Shown here one piece after another: positions 17,024 to 24,668 of a DNA stretch of 64,000 bases. Position numbers and translations under genes: made by a program. The stretch's first letter is position 1, and every line of letters begins with the position of its first letter. This DNA is from Mycolicibacterium chitae. GTDB lineage: Bacteria; Actinomycetota; Actinomycetes; Mycobacteriales; Mycobacteriaceae. The DNA lies in NCBI RefSeq assembly GCF_900637205.1, contig NZ_LR134355.1, positions 2,108,001 to 2,172,000 on the forward strand. The letters run 5' to 3'. The notes beneath the pieces were generated by a model. It was not told the origin of the DNA. It did not search any database and was given only the letters and a program-made list of their open reading frames with translations.

Positions 17024-18670
17024 TCAGAATGGCGGCGGGTCGCCCGCATCGTCGGGCCCCTCTCGGGTGTGGGGATTCTGTTCCGCTTGTTTCGCTGGGG
17101 GTGAATACCTTTGGCGTGCTGGGGCATTGTTGCCCCGTTCGGTTTTGAGGCGTTGGGCTTGGTCGGCTTTGCGGGTGCGTCGGCGACGCGGCATCTGTAG
17201 GCCGCGGTGCGGGTTCGCGGGCTCGCTGGGCCGTGTGGGTGTCGGCAGGGTGGCGGTGGTGGTGTCCCAGTTCGGGAACGCGATCTTGCTGCCGGGGTGG
17301 GTGGTGTAGGTCTTGCCCGCAGGTGTGGTCCAGACGATGGTGCCGTCGGGGTGTTGGGTTTCGGACCATTCGGTCCAAAACGTCTTCAGCAAGTGGTGTT
17401 TTCGGCATAGGCAAGCCAGGTTCGACGGGTGGGTGGGCCCGCCTTGGCCGTCGGGGATCGTGTGGTCGAGATCGCAGCGTTCGGAGGGGGTGTTGCAGCC
17501 CGGGAACCGGCACGTCATGTCGCGGGCGTGGACCCAGGTGGCCAGGGTGGTCGAGGGCCGGTAGCGCGGTTCGGGGGCCTCGGCCGGGGTCCGCAGCGCT
17601 TTGACGGTGGCGCCGGTGTCGACGAGTTCGGCCAGCAGCGGTGCGGGCACGACCCCGCCGCCCTGCAGGACCGCGGTCCGGGCGCAGGTATTGGGTTGCG
17701 GGCTGGGGTCTTTGGGGGCTGGAGGCTCGACAGGTTTGTTGCCGGGGCTGTCGTCGGCCCTAGCAACACCCTCGACCGTCTTGGCCGTGCGCCGCGCTTG
17801 GGCTTCGGCTTTGGCCGCGGCATTGGTGGCCCGCGCCTGCTCGACGGCGGCCTGGTCGGCCACGACGTGGACGACGATGTGGTCGGCGCGGGTGTCGGGG
17901 GCGGTGGTGGCCGGGCATTCAGTATTGCCGCAGCGGCACGGTAGTCGGTCGGCGCCGGTGATCAACAACGCCACGGCATCGGAGCGGCGTTGTCCGGTGG
18001 TGCGGGGATCCTCGGGGCAGACGCTGGTGGCCATCGCGCGCAACCGGCGGTCGAACAGGGCGGCATCGACGTTGGTGAGGCTGCCGTACATCGAGGTGGT
18101 GCCGGTGGTGTCGTCGCGTTTGCCGAACTGCACATCCCGGTTGCGGTCGGCGTCGCGGTGCTCGATCACCGCATCGGGGTCGTGTTCGGCCAGCACGGCG
18201 TCGATGGCGTTGTCGAGGGCCTTGTCCGACAGCGTCCCGAACCCGGTGGCCTTATCGGCCAACTCGGCGTCGATGGTCGCCAAGATGGCCGGGTCTTCGA
18301 CCAGTTTGGTGCGCCAGGCGATCGTGGTGGCACTGCGCAGGCTCAGCTCGCCGTTGGCCAAGCCGGCCGCGGTCTTCGGTATCCGGGTCCGCAGCGCATG
18401 GGCTAGGTGCATCTGGGTGGAGGCCCGCCGGTGGGTCAGACCCAGCGCGGCGGCGACTTCGGCCGCAACGCTGTCCCAGCCGTCGCAGGCCCACAGGTCG
18501 CGCTCATCGTCCTCGCCATCGCTGAAGAGGCGGCGGTTCATGAGTTCGCCGATCGCGGCCAACCGCGCGGCCGCCGCCCTGTTCTCGGCCCGGGCGGACT
18601 CGGAGATGGCGTCCACGACCGCGGCATCGTCAGCGGAGGCCAACGAGGAGAGATCCAGCGAGTCGCACAT
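17024..18670 (-). CDS. 13E12-family DUF222/HNH endonuclease-like protein
   Basis: The 548-residue protein has an N-terminal DUF222 region (SARAENRAAAARLAAIGELMNRRLF onward) and a C-terminal HNH motif in CRFPGCNTPSERCDLDHTIPDGQGGPTH with NLACLCRKHHLLKT, including the Cys pairs and His residues that bind metal. A basic, Pro-rich tail follows. This is the REP13E12 family, repeated in mycobacterial genomes and known in M. tuberculosis as an integration target of the phiRv1 prophage. It is a probable nuclease of unknown role. It stands at the junction of two gene blocks that are distant in M. tuberculosis. Confidence 0.9.
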   Translation of the reverse strand: MCDSLDLSSLASADDAAVVDAISESARAENRAAAARLAAIGELMNRRLFSDGEDDERDLWACDGWDSVAAEVAAALGLTHRRASTQMHLAHALRTRIPKTAAGLANGELSLRSATTIAWRTKLVEDPAILATIDAELADKATGFGTLSDKALDNAIDAVLAEHDPDAVIEHRDADRNRDVQFGKRDDTTGTTSMYGSLTNVDAALFDRRLRAMATSVCPEDPRTTGQRRSDAVALLITGADRLPCRCGNTECPATTAPDTRADHIVVHVVADQAAVEQARATNAAAKAEAQARRTAKTVEGVARADDSPGNKPVEPPAPKDPSPQPNTCARTAVLQGGGVVPAPLLAELVDTGATVKALRTPAEAPEPRYRPSTTLATWVHARDMTCRFPGCNTPSERCDLDHTIPDGQGGPTHPSNLACLCRKHHLLKTFWTEWSETQHPDGTIVWTTPAGKTYTTHPGSKIAFPNWDTTTATLPTPTRPSEPANPHRGLQMPRRRRTRKADQAQRLKTERGNNAPARQRYSPPAKQAEQNPHTREGPDDAGDPPPF

Positions 18671-18807
18671 ACGTTCGACACTAAGCCGGTCTCAACCCCG
18701 CCGCACCGCCGAAACCACCCACCTGTGGATCAAAACGAGACTGTGGATAACAGCGATGAGAATGGTCGCCGGCCCCGGTCTAAGCCAGTAGGCAGAGAGG
18801 GGAGTAG

Positions 18808-19623
18808 ATGACACTCGAAGGAAAGATCGCGCTCGTCACCGGAGGTGCGCGTGGGCAGGGCCGCGCGCATGCCGCGGCGCTGGCTCGTGCGGGCGCCGAC
18901 ATCGTCTTCTGCGACATCGCCGCCCAGGTCGACGAGGTCGACTACCCACTGGCCATACCCGAAGACCTGCGCGAAACGGCAGAACGGGTGGAGTCCACCG
19001 GTCGTCGCTGCATCGCGCTCACCGCCGACGTCCGCGAACTGGAGGACCTGCACCACGTGGCCCACGCCGCGCAGGAGGCCTTCGGCGGCATCGACATCGT
19101 CATCGCCAACGCCGGCATCGCCAGCAGTGCTCCCATTGCCGAGATGTCCGAAACACGTTGGCGCACAATGATCGACATCAACCTCACCGGCGTGTTCAAC
19201 ACCTTCCGTGCGGTCCTCCCGCAACTGATCGAGCGTGGCGGCGGGCATCTGGTTGCGACGTCGTCGGTCGTCGCGAAAACCGGGGCGACGAATTCGGGAC
19301 ACTACGCCGCGAGCAAGGCCGGCGTGGTGGCGCTGGTGCAATCGCTGGCCCACGAAGTCGCCGAGCACGGGATCGTCGTCAACGCCGTATTACCGGCCGG
19401 GGTGAACACACCGATGATCCACAACCCGACGACCTATCGGCTGATCCGACCGGACCTGGACCATCCGGGACGCGCCGATGCGGAAGAGATGTTCGCTCGA
19501 GGCCGCCCGCGCCCCGGCCTGCTGGAACCCGAGGACGTGGCCGACGCGGTGCTCGCTCTGGTGACGGGCCGGGTGCGGTGTCAGTCGGGGGAGTCTGTCA
19601 CGTTGGCGAACGGGCTGAATTAG
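18808..19623 (+). CDS. Mycofactocin-type short-chain dehydrogenase
   Basis: The 271-residue SDR has the dinucleotide motif [16 protein letters not shown] at [10 protein letters not shown], and the Ser-Tyr-Lys set in TSSVVAKTG and HYAASKAG. After beta-2 it carries the insertion [20 protein letters not shown], characteristic of SDRs that keep a non-exchangeable nicotinamide cofactor reoxidised by mycofactocin. It probably oxidises an alcohol; the substrate is unknown, and no mycofactocin synthesis gene is in the window. GGGGAG seven bases before the ATG supports the start. The upstream gap of 137 bases contains a DnaA-box-like word but no clear promoter. Confidence 0.87.
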   Translation: MTLEGKIALVTGGARGQGRAHAAALARAGADIVFCDIAAQVDEVDYPLAIPEDLRETAERVESTGRRCIALTADVRELEDLHHVAHAAQEAFGGIDIVIANAGIASSAPIAEMSETRWRTMIDINLTGVFNTFRAVLPQLIERGGGHLVATSSVVAKTGATNSGHYAASKAGVVALVQSLAHEVAEHGIVVNAVLPAGVNTPMIHNPTTYRLIRPDLDHPGRADAEEMFARGRPRPGLLEPEDVADAVLALVTGRVRCQSGESVTLANGLN

Positions 19624-19640
19624 CCGGTCAGGAGCTTGAG

Positions 19641-19714
19641 TGCCCTCGGTGAGACTCGAACTCACACTGGACGGGTTTTGAATCCGTTTCCTCTGCCAAT
19701 TGGGATACGAGGGC
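19641..19714 (-). tRNA. Atypical 74-nt tRNA with CAA anticodon (tRNA-Leu by anticodon)
   Basis: Read on the minus strand, a 7-bp acceptor stem (GCCCTCG with CGAGGGC), D-loop AATTGGCAG, anticodon loop TTCAAAA, a five-base variable loop and T-arm GTGAG-TTCGAGT-CTCAC fold as a normal cloverleaf with discriminator A. The anticodon CAA reads the leucine codon UUG, but tRNA-Leu is a class II tRNA with a long variable arm, absent here. There are mismatches at A31-C39 and C13-A22. No CCA is encoded. It lies between the SDR and pdtaR. Confidence 0.85.
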
Positions 19715-19795
19715 AAGCACCGTTGGTGCGAGATACCACCTTAGATGATGCTCAATTCGGTGTCGGCGCTCGCCCGTCGGTGAAGGTCAGCGACA

Positions 19796-20428
19796 ATGAA
19801 CGACATGACCGAACCCCACGCCGAGGGCACCACACCGCATCGCGTTCTCATCGCCGAGGATGAGGCACTGATCCGCCTGGATCTGGCCGAAATGCTGCGC
19901 GAAGAGGGGTACGAGGTCGTCGGGGAGGCCGGCGACGGCCAGGAGGCCGTCGAACTCGCCGAACAACTCCACCCCGATCTCGTGATCATGGACGTCAAGA
20001 TGCCCCGCCGCGACGGCATCGACGCGGCCGCCGAGATCGCCCGCAAGCGGATCGCGCCCATCGTGGTGCTCACCGCGTTCAGCCAGCGTGACCTCGTCGA
20101 ACGCGCGCGCGACGCCGGCGCGATGGCCTATCTGGTCAAGCCGTTCTCCATCACCGACCTCATCCCGGCCATCGAGCTGGCGGTCAGCCGGTTCAGCGAG
20201 GTCAGTGCGCTCGAGCAGGAGGTCGCCACGCTGTCGGACCGGCTGGAGACCCGCAAGCTCGTCGAGCGCGCCAAGGGTCTGCTGCAGGCCAAGCAGTCGA
20301 TGACCGAACCCGAGGCGTTCAAGTGGATCCAGCGCGCGGCCATGGACCGCCGGACCACGATGAAGCGGGTCGCCGAGGTGATCGTCGAGACGCTCGACGC
20401 CCCGGAGGGTGAGACCTCGCCCGGCTGA
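19796..20428 (+). CDS. pdtaR: Response regulator PdtaR with ANTAR RNA-binding domain
   Basis: PdtaR is the output protein of the PdtaS-PdtaR two-component system and binds terminator hairpins in RNA when phosphorylated. The 210-residue protein has a receiver domain with HRVLIAEDEALIRLDLAEML, the phospho-acceptor Asp near residue 66 in VIMDVKMPRRDG, and the conserved Lys in YLVKPF. A coiled linker and an ANTAR domain (RKLVERAKGLLQAKQSMTEPEAFKWIQRAAMDRR) follow. It matches M. tuberculosis Rv1626. The ATG at 19796 has GAAGG nine bases upstream; the ATG at 19805 is an alternative. The sensor gene pdtaS is not in the window. Confidence 0.95.
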   Translation: MNDMTEPHAEGTTPHRVLIAEDEALIRLDLAEMLREEGYEVVGEAGDGQEAVELAEQLHPDLVIMDVKMPRRDGIDAAAEIARKRIAPIVVLTAFSQRDLVERARDAGAMAYLVKPFSITDLIPAIELAVSRFSEVSALEQEVATLSDRLETRKLVERAKGLLQAKQSMTEPEAFKWIQRAAMDRRTTMKRVAEVIVETLDAPEGETSPG

Positions 20429-20437
20429 GGCCGTTGT

Positions 20438-20453
20438 GTAACAGATTGGTCAC
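20438..20453 (+). promoter_or_regulatory. GlnR-box-like site upstream of livJ
   Basis: GTAAC, six bases, then GTCAC gives the AC-n9-AC pattern reported for mycobacterial GlnR sites. It is centred about 59 bases upstream of the predicted livJ transcription start (TAGCGT -10 at 20492-20497), a reasonable activator position. A single site of a loose motif can arise by chance. Confidence 0.35.
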
Positions 20454-20491
20454 GAGGGCTCTTCCTGTCATCGCCGGTAACAACCACGCAT

Positions 20492-20497
20492 TAGCGT
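20492..20497 (+). promoter_or_regulatory. -10 element for livJ
   Basis: TAGCGT fits TANNNT and would start transcription near 20504, leaving a leader of about 52 bases that ends with the Shine-Dalgarno-like TAGGAGCG. Confidence 0.45.
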
Positions 20498-20555
20498 CGA
20501 GACTCGTACCTGCCCTGGGGGGGCGCTACGCACAACTGATTAGGAGCGTTTCTCG

Positions 20556-21893
20556 ATGAAAAATCGGACCCTCGCTCGTGTCTTCGCGGTAGCGGGCGTG
20601 GCCGCGCTCGCCTTGACCGCCTGCTCGGCCGAGGAGAGCGACGACACGGCAGCCACCGGCGACGACACGGCAACCGCCACCGAGACCGAGGCCGAGGTCG
20701 CCTCGACGGAGTGCGATCCGCCGCAGGCCACCGCCGCGGCGACGCCGGACACCAGCGCGCTCAAGATCGGGACGCTGCTGCCGGAGACCGGGACGCTGGC
20801 ATTCCTCGGGCCGCCCGAGGTGGCCGCCGTGCAGGTGGCTATCACCGAGATCAACGACGCCGGTGGCGTGCTCGACCAGCCCGTCGGCCTGGTCACCGGT
20901 GACTCCGGGGACACCACCACCGACACCGCCAACGCCACGGTGGACCGCGAACTCGCCGAAGGGGTCGACGTCATCGTCGGCGCGGCGTCCTCGGCGGTGT
21001 CGCTGAAGGTGATCGACAAGATCGCCAGCGCCGGCGTGGTGATGTTCTCCCCGGCCAACACCTCCGATCAGTTCGTCTGCTACCCGGACAAGGGCATGTA
21101 CTTCCGTACCGCGCCCACCGACGTCCTGCAGGCCCAGGCGCTCGCGCAGTTGATCACCGGCGACGGCGCCCAGCGGGTCGCGATCCTGGCGCTCAACGAT
21201 CCCTACGGAACGGGCTTGGCGGCCAACACCGTCGAGAACCTGGAGACCGCGGGCATCGCCTCGGACCAGATCACCAAGATCATCTACGACCCGAACGCGC
21301 AGTCGTTCAACGCCGAGGTCGACCGGATCAAGGAGTTCAACCCCGACGCGGTGGCGGTGCTCGGTTTCGAGGAGACCGCCAAGATCATCACCCGCATGCA
21401 CGAGGTGGGCATCGGCCCGTCGGACGGCATGTTCGTCTACGGCACCGACGGCAATATGGGCAACGCGCTCGGCGAGGGCGTGGCACCCGGCCTGCTGGAG
21501 GGCATGAAGGGCACCACACCGCTGACCGACGTCGGCCCGGAGTTCGAGGGCCGGCTCACCGCGGTCGATCCGGGATTGGTCGACTTCAACTACGGCGGTG
21601 AGGCTTACGACGCCGTGGTGGTCTCGGCGCTGGCCGCCGAGCAGGCCAAGTCGACGGCGGGTGTGGATATCGCCGCCAACATCAACTCGGTCACCCGTGA
21701 CGGCACCAAGTGCACGGCGTTCGCCGAGTGCCGGGACCTGATCCGGGCGGGCGAGGACATCGACTACGACGGGGTCACCGGTGAACTGGCCTTCGGGCCG
21801 GCCGGGGAGCCGTCGGTCGGCTCCTACGGGCGCCTCGAGTTCGGTCCGGACAACAAGCTCACGACGACGGACTTCATCGTCGTACAGGGCTGA
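20556..21893 (+). CDS. livJ: Branched-chain amino acid-type ABC transporter substrate-binding lipoprotein
   Basis: The 445-residue protein has a lipoprotein signal with lipobox LTAC (Cys23), an acidic Thr-rich linker, and a periplasmic-binding fold of the Leu/Ile/Val type. The fold opens with LKIGTLLPETGTLAFLGPPEVAAVQVAITEINDAGG and contains VDVIVGAASSAVSLKVIDKIASAGVVMFSPANTS. It would capture an amino acid or similar small molecule at the outer face of the cytoplasmic membrane for the LivHMGF transporter encoded convergently. Liganding residues were not assigned. A Shine-Dalgarno TAGGAGCG precedes the ATG. The gene ends at a strong palindromic terminator. Confidence 0.9.
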   Translation: MKNRTLARVFAVAGVAALALTACSAEESDDTAATGDDTATATETEAEVASTECDPPQATAAATPDTSALKIGTLLPETGTLAFLGPPEVAAVQVAITEINDAGGVLDQPVGLVTGDSGDTTTDTANATVDRELAEGVDVIVGAASSAVSLKVIDKIASAGVVMFSPANTSDQFVCYPDKGMYFRTAPTDVLQAQALAQLITGDGAQRVAILALNDPYGTGLAANTVENLETAGIASDQITKIIYDPNAQSFNAEVDRIKEFNPDAVAVLGFEETAKIITRMHEVGIGPSDGMFVYGTDGNMGNALGEGVAPGLLEGMKGTTPLTDVGPEFEGRLTAVDPGLVDFNYGGEAYDAVVVSALAAEQAKSTAGVDIAANINSVTRDGTKCTAFAECRDLIRAGEDIDYDGVTGELAFGPAGEPSVGSYGRLEFGPDNKLTTTDFIVVQG

Positions 21894-21903
21894 TACCGAC
21901 AAA

Positions 21904-21939
21904 CACTGCGGGCCGGGCGAATTCGCCCGGCCCGCAGTG
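21904..21939. terminator. Bidirectional terminator between livJ and livF
   Basis: Bases 21904-21939 form a perfect 36-bp palindrome with arms CACTGCGGGCCGGGCGAA and its exact complement. It lies ten bases after livJ and eleven before the end of the convergent livF. There is no long T-run on either side. The position between converging genes supports termination in both directions. Confidence 0.8.
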
Positions 21940-21950
21940 CTTTCGACAAG

Positions 21951-22715
21951 CTATTTCTCGCCGCGGCCGGCGAGGGTGCCCAGGTACAGCTCGATCACCT
22001 TGGGGTCGTTCATCAGGTTGCGCCCGGTGCCGGTGTAGGCGTTCGTGCCCTGGTCCAGCACATAGCCGCGATCGCAGATCTGCAGGCAGCGACGGGCGTT
22101 CTGCTCGACCATGATCACCGAGACCCCGGTGGCGTTGATCTGCTTGCAGCGGATGAACACCTCGTCCTGGAACATCGGGGACAGGCCCGCCGACGGCTCG
22201 TCGAGCAGCAGCACCGACGGCTCCATCATCAGCGCGCGTCCGGTGGCCACCATCTGGCGTTCCCCGCCCGACAGGGCGCCGGCCTTGACCTTGCGGCGCT
22301 CGGCGAGCAGCGGGAACAGTTCGCTGACGAACTCGAAGCGTTCCCGGAACTTGGCCGGCCGCAGGTAGATTCCCATCTCGAGGTTCTCTTCGATGGTCAG
22401 CGACGGGAACACGTTCTGGTTCTGCGGGACGTAGCCGACGCCCTTGGTGACGAGCACGTGCGCGGCGGCCGAGGTGATGTCCTCCCCGCGCAGCGTGACG
22501 GCGCCGGAGCGCACTGGGATCAGCCCGAACAGCGTCTTGAGCAACGTCGATTTGCCGGCACCGTTGGGACCGATGATGCCGACGATCTCGCCCTCGCGCA
22601 GGAAGAAGTCGCAGCCGCGCAGGATGTCGACCTCGGGCAGGTAGCCGGCCACCAGGTGGTCGGCCCGCAGCAGCGCGCCCTCGGCGAGTTCCGCGTGGTC
22701 GGCGGGGTCAGTCAT
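21951..22715 (-). CDS. livF: LivF-type ABC transporter ATPase
   Basis: The 254-residue ATPase has Walker A GPNGAGKST, the Q-loop YVPQNQNVFPSLTIEENLEMG, the signature LSGGERQM, Walker B VLLLDEPSAGLSP, and the switch His region VIMVEQNARRCL (with Gln-Asn in place of the usual His, as in LivF proteins). With LivG it powers uptake through LivH and LivM at the cytoplasmic membrane. It overlaps livG by eight bases, in an operon transcribed livH-livM-livG-livF. Confidence 0.93.
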   Translation of the reverse strand: MTDPADHAELAEGALLRADHLVAGYLPEVDILRGCDFFLREGEIVGIIGPNGAGKSTLLKTLFGLIPVRSGAVTLRGEDITSAAAHVLVTKGVGYVPQNQNVFPSLTIEENLEMGIYLRPAKFRERFEFVSELFPLLAERRKVKAGALSGGERQMVATGRALMMEPSVLLLDEPSAGLSPMFQDEVFIRCKQINATGVSVIMVEQNARRCLQICDRGYVLDQGTNAYTGTGRNLMNDPKVIELYLGTLAGRGEK

Positions 22716-23679
22716 CGCGGCCTGCCCGAATGTCGACGCCGGGATCCGACAGGTCGCCGCCGGCCTCGATGGTGTCGGCGACGGCCTGCTCGATCTCCTC
22801 GGCCAGTTCGGCGGTGGCGCCCACCGGGTTACCGTCGGCGTCGAACTCCAGGGCCTGGTCGTGATGGCTGCCCAGATAGGCGTCGACGACGGCGGGATTG
22901 TCGGCCAGGCCGCTGGGCGGTGACTCGGCGATCACTGCGCCCTGGGCCATCACCACCACCCAGTCGCTGATATCGCGGATGACGTCCATGTCGTGTTCGA
23001 CGAACACGACCGTCATCCCCTGCGTGCGCAGCGTTTTGACGTGTTCCAGCAGGTTCTCGGTGAGCGCCGGATTCACCCCGGCCATCGGTTCGTCGAGCAT
23101 GACGACCTTCGGGTCGGTCATCAGCGCGCGCGCCATCTCGAGCAGTTTGCGTTGTCCGCCGGACAGCGATCCGGCCATGTCGTCGGCCTTGGCGTCGAGC
23201 TTGAACCGCACCAGCATCTCGCGGGCCCGCTCGGTGATCTCGGCCTCCTGCTTGCGCCACCGAAACGGGAGCAGCGCGTTGAACATTCGCTCACCGCTCT
23301 GGCCGGTGGCGCCGAGTCGGACGTTGTCCAGCACCGACAGCCGCGACAGCGCCTTGGTCAACTGGAACGTCCGTACCACTCCATGGCGGGCGACGCGGTG
23401 CGGCGGCTGCCGGCCGACGTCCACCCCGTCGAGGGTCCAGGTCCCGGTGTCGGCGCGGTCGAAACCGGTCAGCAGGTTGAAGAACGTGGTCTTGCCGGCC
23501 CCGTTGGGGCCGATCAGCCCGGTGATGTGGCCGCGCTGGATCTCGAGGTGCGCGACGTCGACGGCCTTGAGGCCGCCGAACGCGCGGGAGAGGTTGTCCA
23601 CCACGATGATCGGGTCCGGCTTGGCGGATCCGGCTTCGGCCGGGACGTCGGTGAAAACCGAACCGGCGGCGTCAACCAT
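22708..23679 (-). CDS. livG: LivG-type ABC transporter ATPase
   Basis: The 323-residue ATPase has Walker A GPNGAGKTT, the LivG insertion with VVRTFQLTKALSRLSVLDNV, the signature LSGGQRKLLEMARALM, Walker B VVMLDEPMAGVNP, and the switch His in VFVEHDMDVI. It is longer than standard LivG (about 255 residues) because of an N-terminal extension and an acidic C-terminal tail of about 50 residues after AYLGSHHDQ. The role of the tail is unknown. It overlaps livM and livF by eight bases each, indicating tight translational coupling. Confidence 0.93.
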   Translation of the reverse strand: MVDAAGSVFTDVPAEAGSAKPDPIIVVDNLSRAFGGLKAVDVAHLEIQRGHITGLIGPNGAGKTTFFNLLTGFDRADTGTWTLDGVDVGRQPPHRVARHGVVRTFQLTKALSRLSVLDNVRLGATGQSGERMFNALLPFRWRKQEAEITERAREMLVRFKLDAKADDMAGSLSGGQRKLLEMARALMTDPKVVMLDEPMAGVNPALTENLLEHVKTLRTQGMTVVFVEHDMDVIRDISDWVVVMAQGAVIAESPPSGLADNPAVVDAYLGSHHDQALEFDADGNPVGATAELAEEIEQAVADTIEAGGDLSDPGVDIRAGRDD

Positions 23680-24661
23680 CGAGTTGCACCTCCCGTCTCT
23701 TGCCCATTATCCCCTGGGGTCTGAAGACCATCAGGACCATGATCAGGATGCCCAGCAGGATGTAGCGGGTCGCGCCGACCTGGGCATCGGTCAACGGCAG
23801 CAGGGGATCGGGCCCGGCGATGGCCTGGCGCAGCAGGGCGTCGGGGATGGCCAGCAGGAACCAGAACAGCATCGCGCCGACCACGGGCCCGAACACGGTG
23901 GCCGCGCCGCCGAGCAGCAGCGCCCCGAAGGCGTAGAAGGTCTGCGACGTCGAATAGAAATCGGGGTGAATCGACTTGGTCTGCAACGCATTGAACACCC
24001 CGCCCATGCCGCCGATCACGCCGCCGAGCACCAGCGCCTGCAGCTTGTAGGAGAAGACGTTCTTGCCCAGCGCGCGGGCGGCGTCCTCGTCCTCGCGGAT
24101 GGCCTTGAGCACCCGGCCCCACGGGCTGTGCGTCAACAGGTAGACGAACACGCACAGCACCAGCACCAGTGTCCAGCCGACCACCATGGCCCACAGGTCG
24201 TCGCCGACGAACTTCATTCCGAGCAGCGAATACTGCTTGCTGGAATCGAACGGGCTGAACCGGGTGAACGGATCGGCGAAACCGTAGAGGCCGTTGGTGG
24301 ATCCGGTCACCGGGTCGGCCGCGGTGGATCGGAAGATCAGCCGCAGCACCTCGGCCGTGGCGATGGTCGCGATGGCCAGATAGTCCGCCCGCAATCGCAG
24401 GGTCGGGATGCCCAGGACGACGGCGAGCAGGCCCGCGGCGAGCAGGCCGACGAGCACGCCCACCCACAGTGGCTGCTGATAGGTGACCGTCATGACGCCC
24501 ACGCCGTAGCCGCCGAGCAACGCGAACCCGATCTGGCCGAAGTTCAACAGGCCGGTGTAGCCGAAGTGCAGGTTCAGCCCGATGGCCAGCAGCGCGTAGA
24601 AGATCGCCGACGGGCCGATGAGCTGGGCGAAGGACGCCTGGAACGCGGTGAGGATGTCCAT
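23672..24661 (-). CDS. livM: LivM-type ABC transporter permease
   Basis: The 329-residue membrane protein has about eight to ten hydrophobic segments and the LivM features YTGLLNFGQIGFALLGGYGV, YLAIATIATAEVLRLIFRS and HSPWGRVLKAIREDEDAARALGKNVF, the EAA-like loop that contacts the ATPases. It pairs with LivH to form the channel. The gene starts seven bases after the end of livH and overlaps livG by eight bases. Confidence 0.92.
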   Translation of the reverse strand: MDILTAFQASFAQLIGPSAIFYALLAIGLNLHFGYTGLLNFGQIGFALLGGYGVGVMTVTYQQPLWVGVLVGLLAAGLLAVVLGIPTLRLRADYLAIATIATAEVLRLIFRSTAADPVTGSTNGLYGFADPFTRFSPFDSSKQYSLLGMKFVGDDLWAMVVGWTLVLVLCVFVYLLTHSPWGRVLKAIREDEDAARALGKNVFSYKLQALVLGGVIGGMGGVFNALQTKSIHPDFYSTSQTFYAFGALLLGGAATVFGPVVGAMLFWFLLAIPDALLRQAIAGPDPLLPLTDAQVGATRYILLGILIMVLMVFRPQGIMGKRREVQLDG

Positions 24662-24668
24662 CGGGGCC

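Noticed and set aside
17024..18670. 13E12 gene as a complete mobile element
   Set aside because: No flanking inverted or direct repeats and no recombinase gene could be seen; recorded only as a gene of a repetitive family.
18724..18750. Two DnaA-box-like words, TGTGGATCA and TGTGGATAA, 18 bases apart
   Set aside because: One is a perfect box, but no origin genes, AT-rich unwinding region or further boxes are nearby; probably chance or a regulatory remnant.
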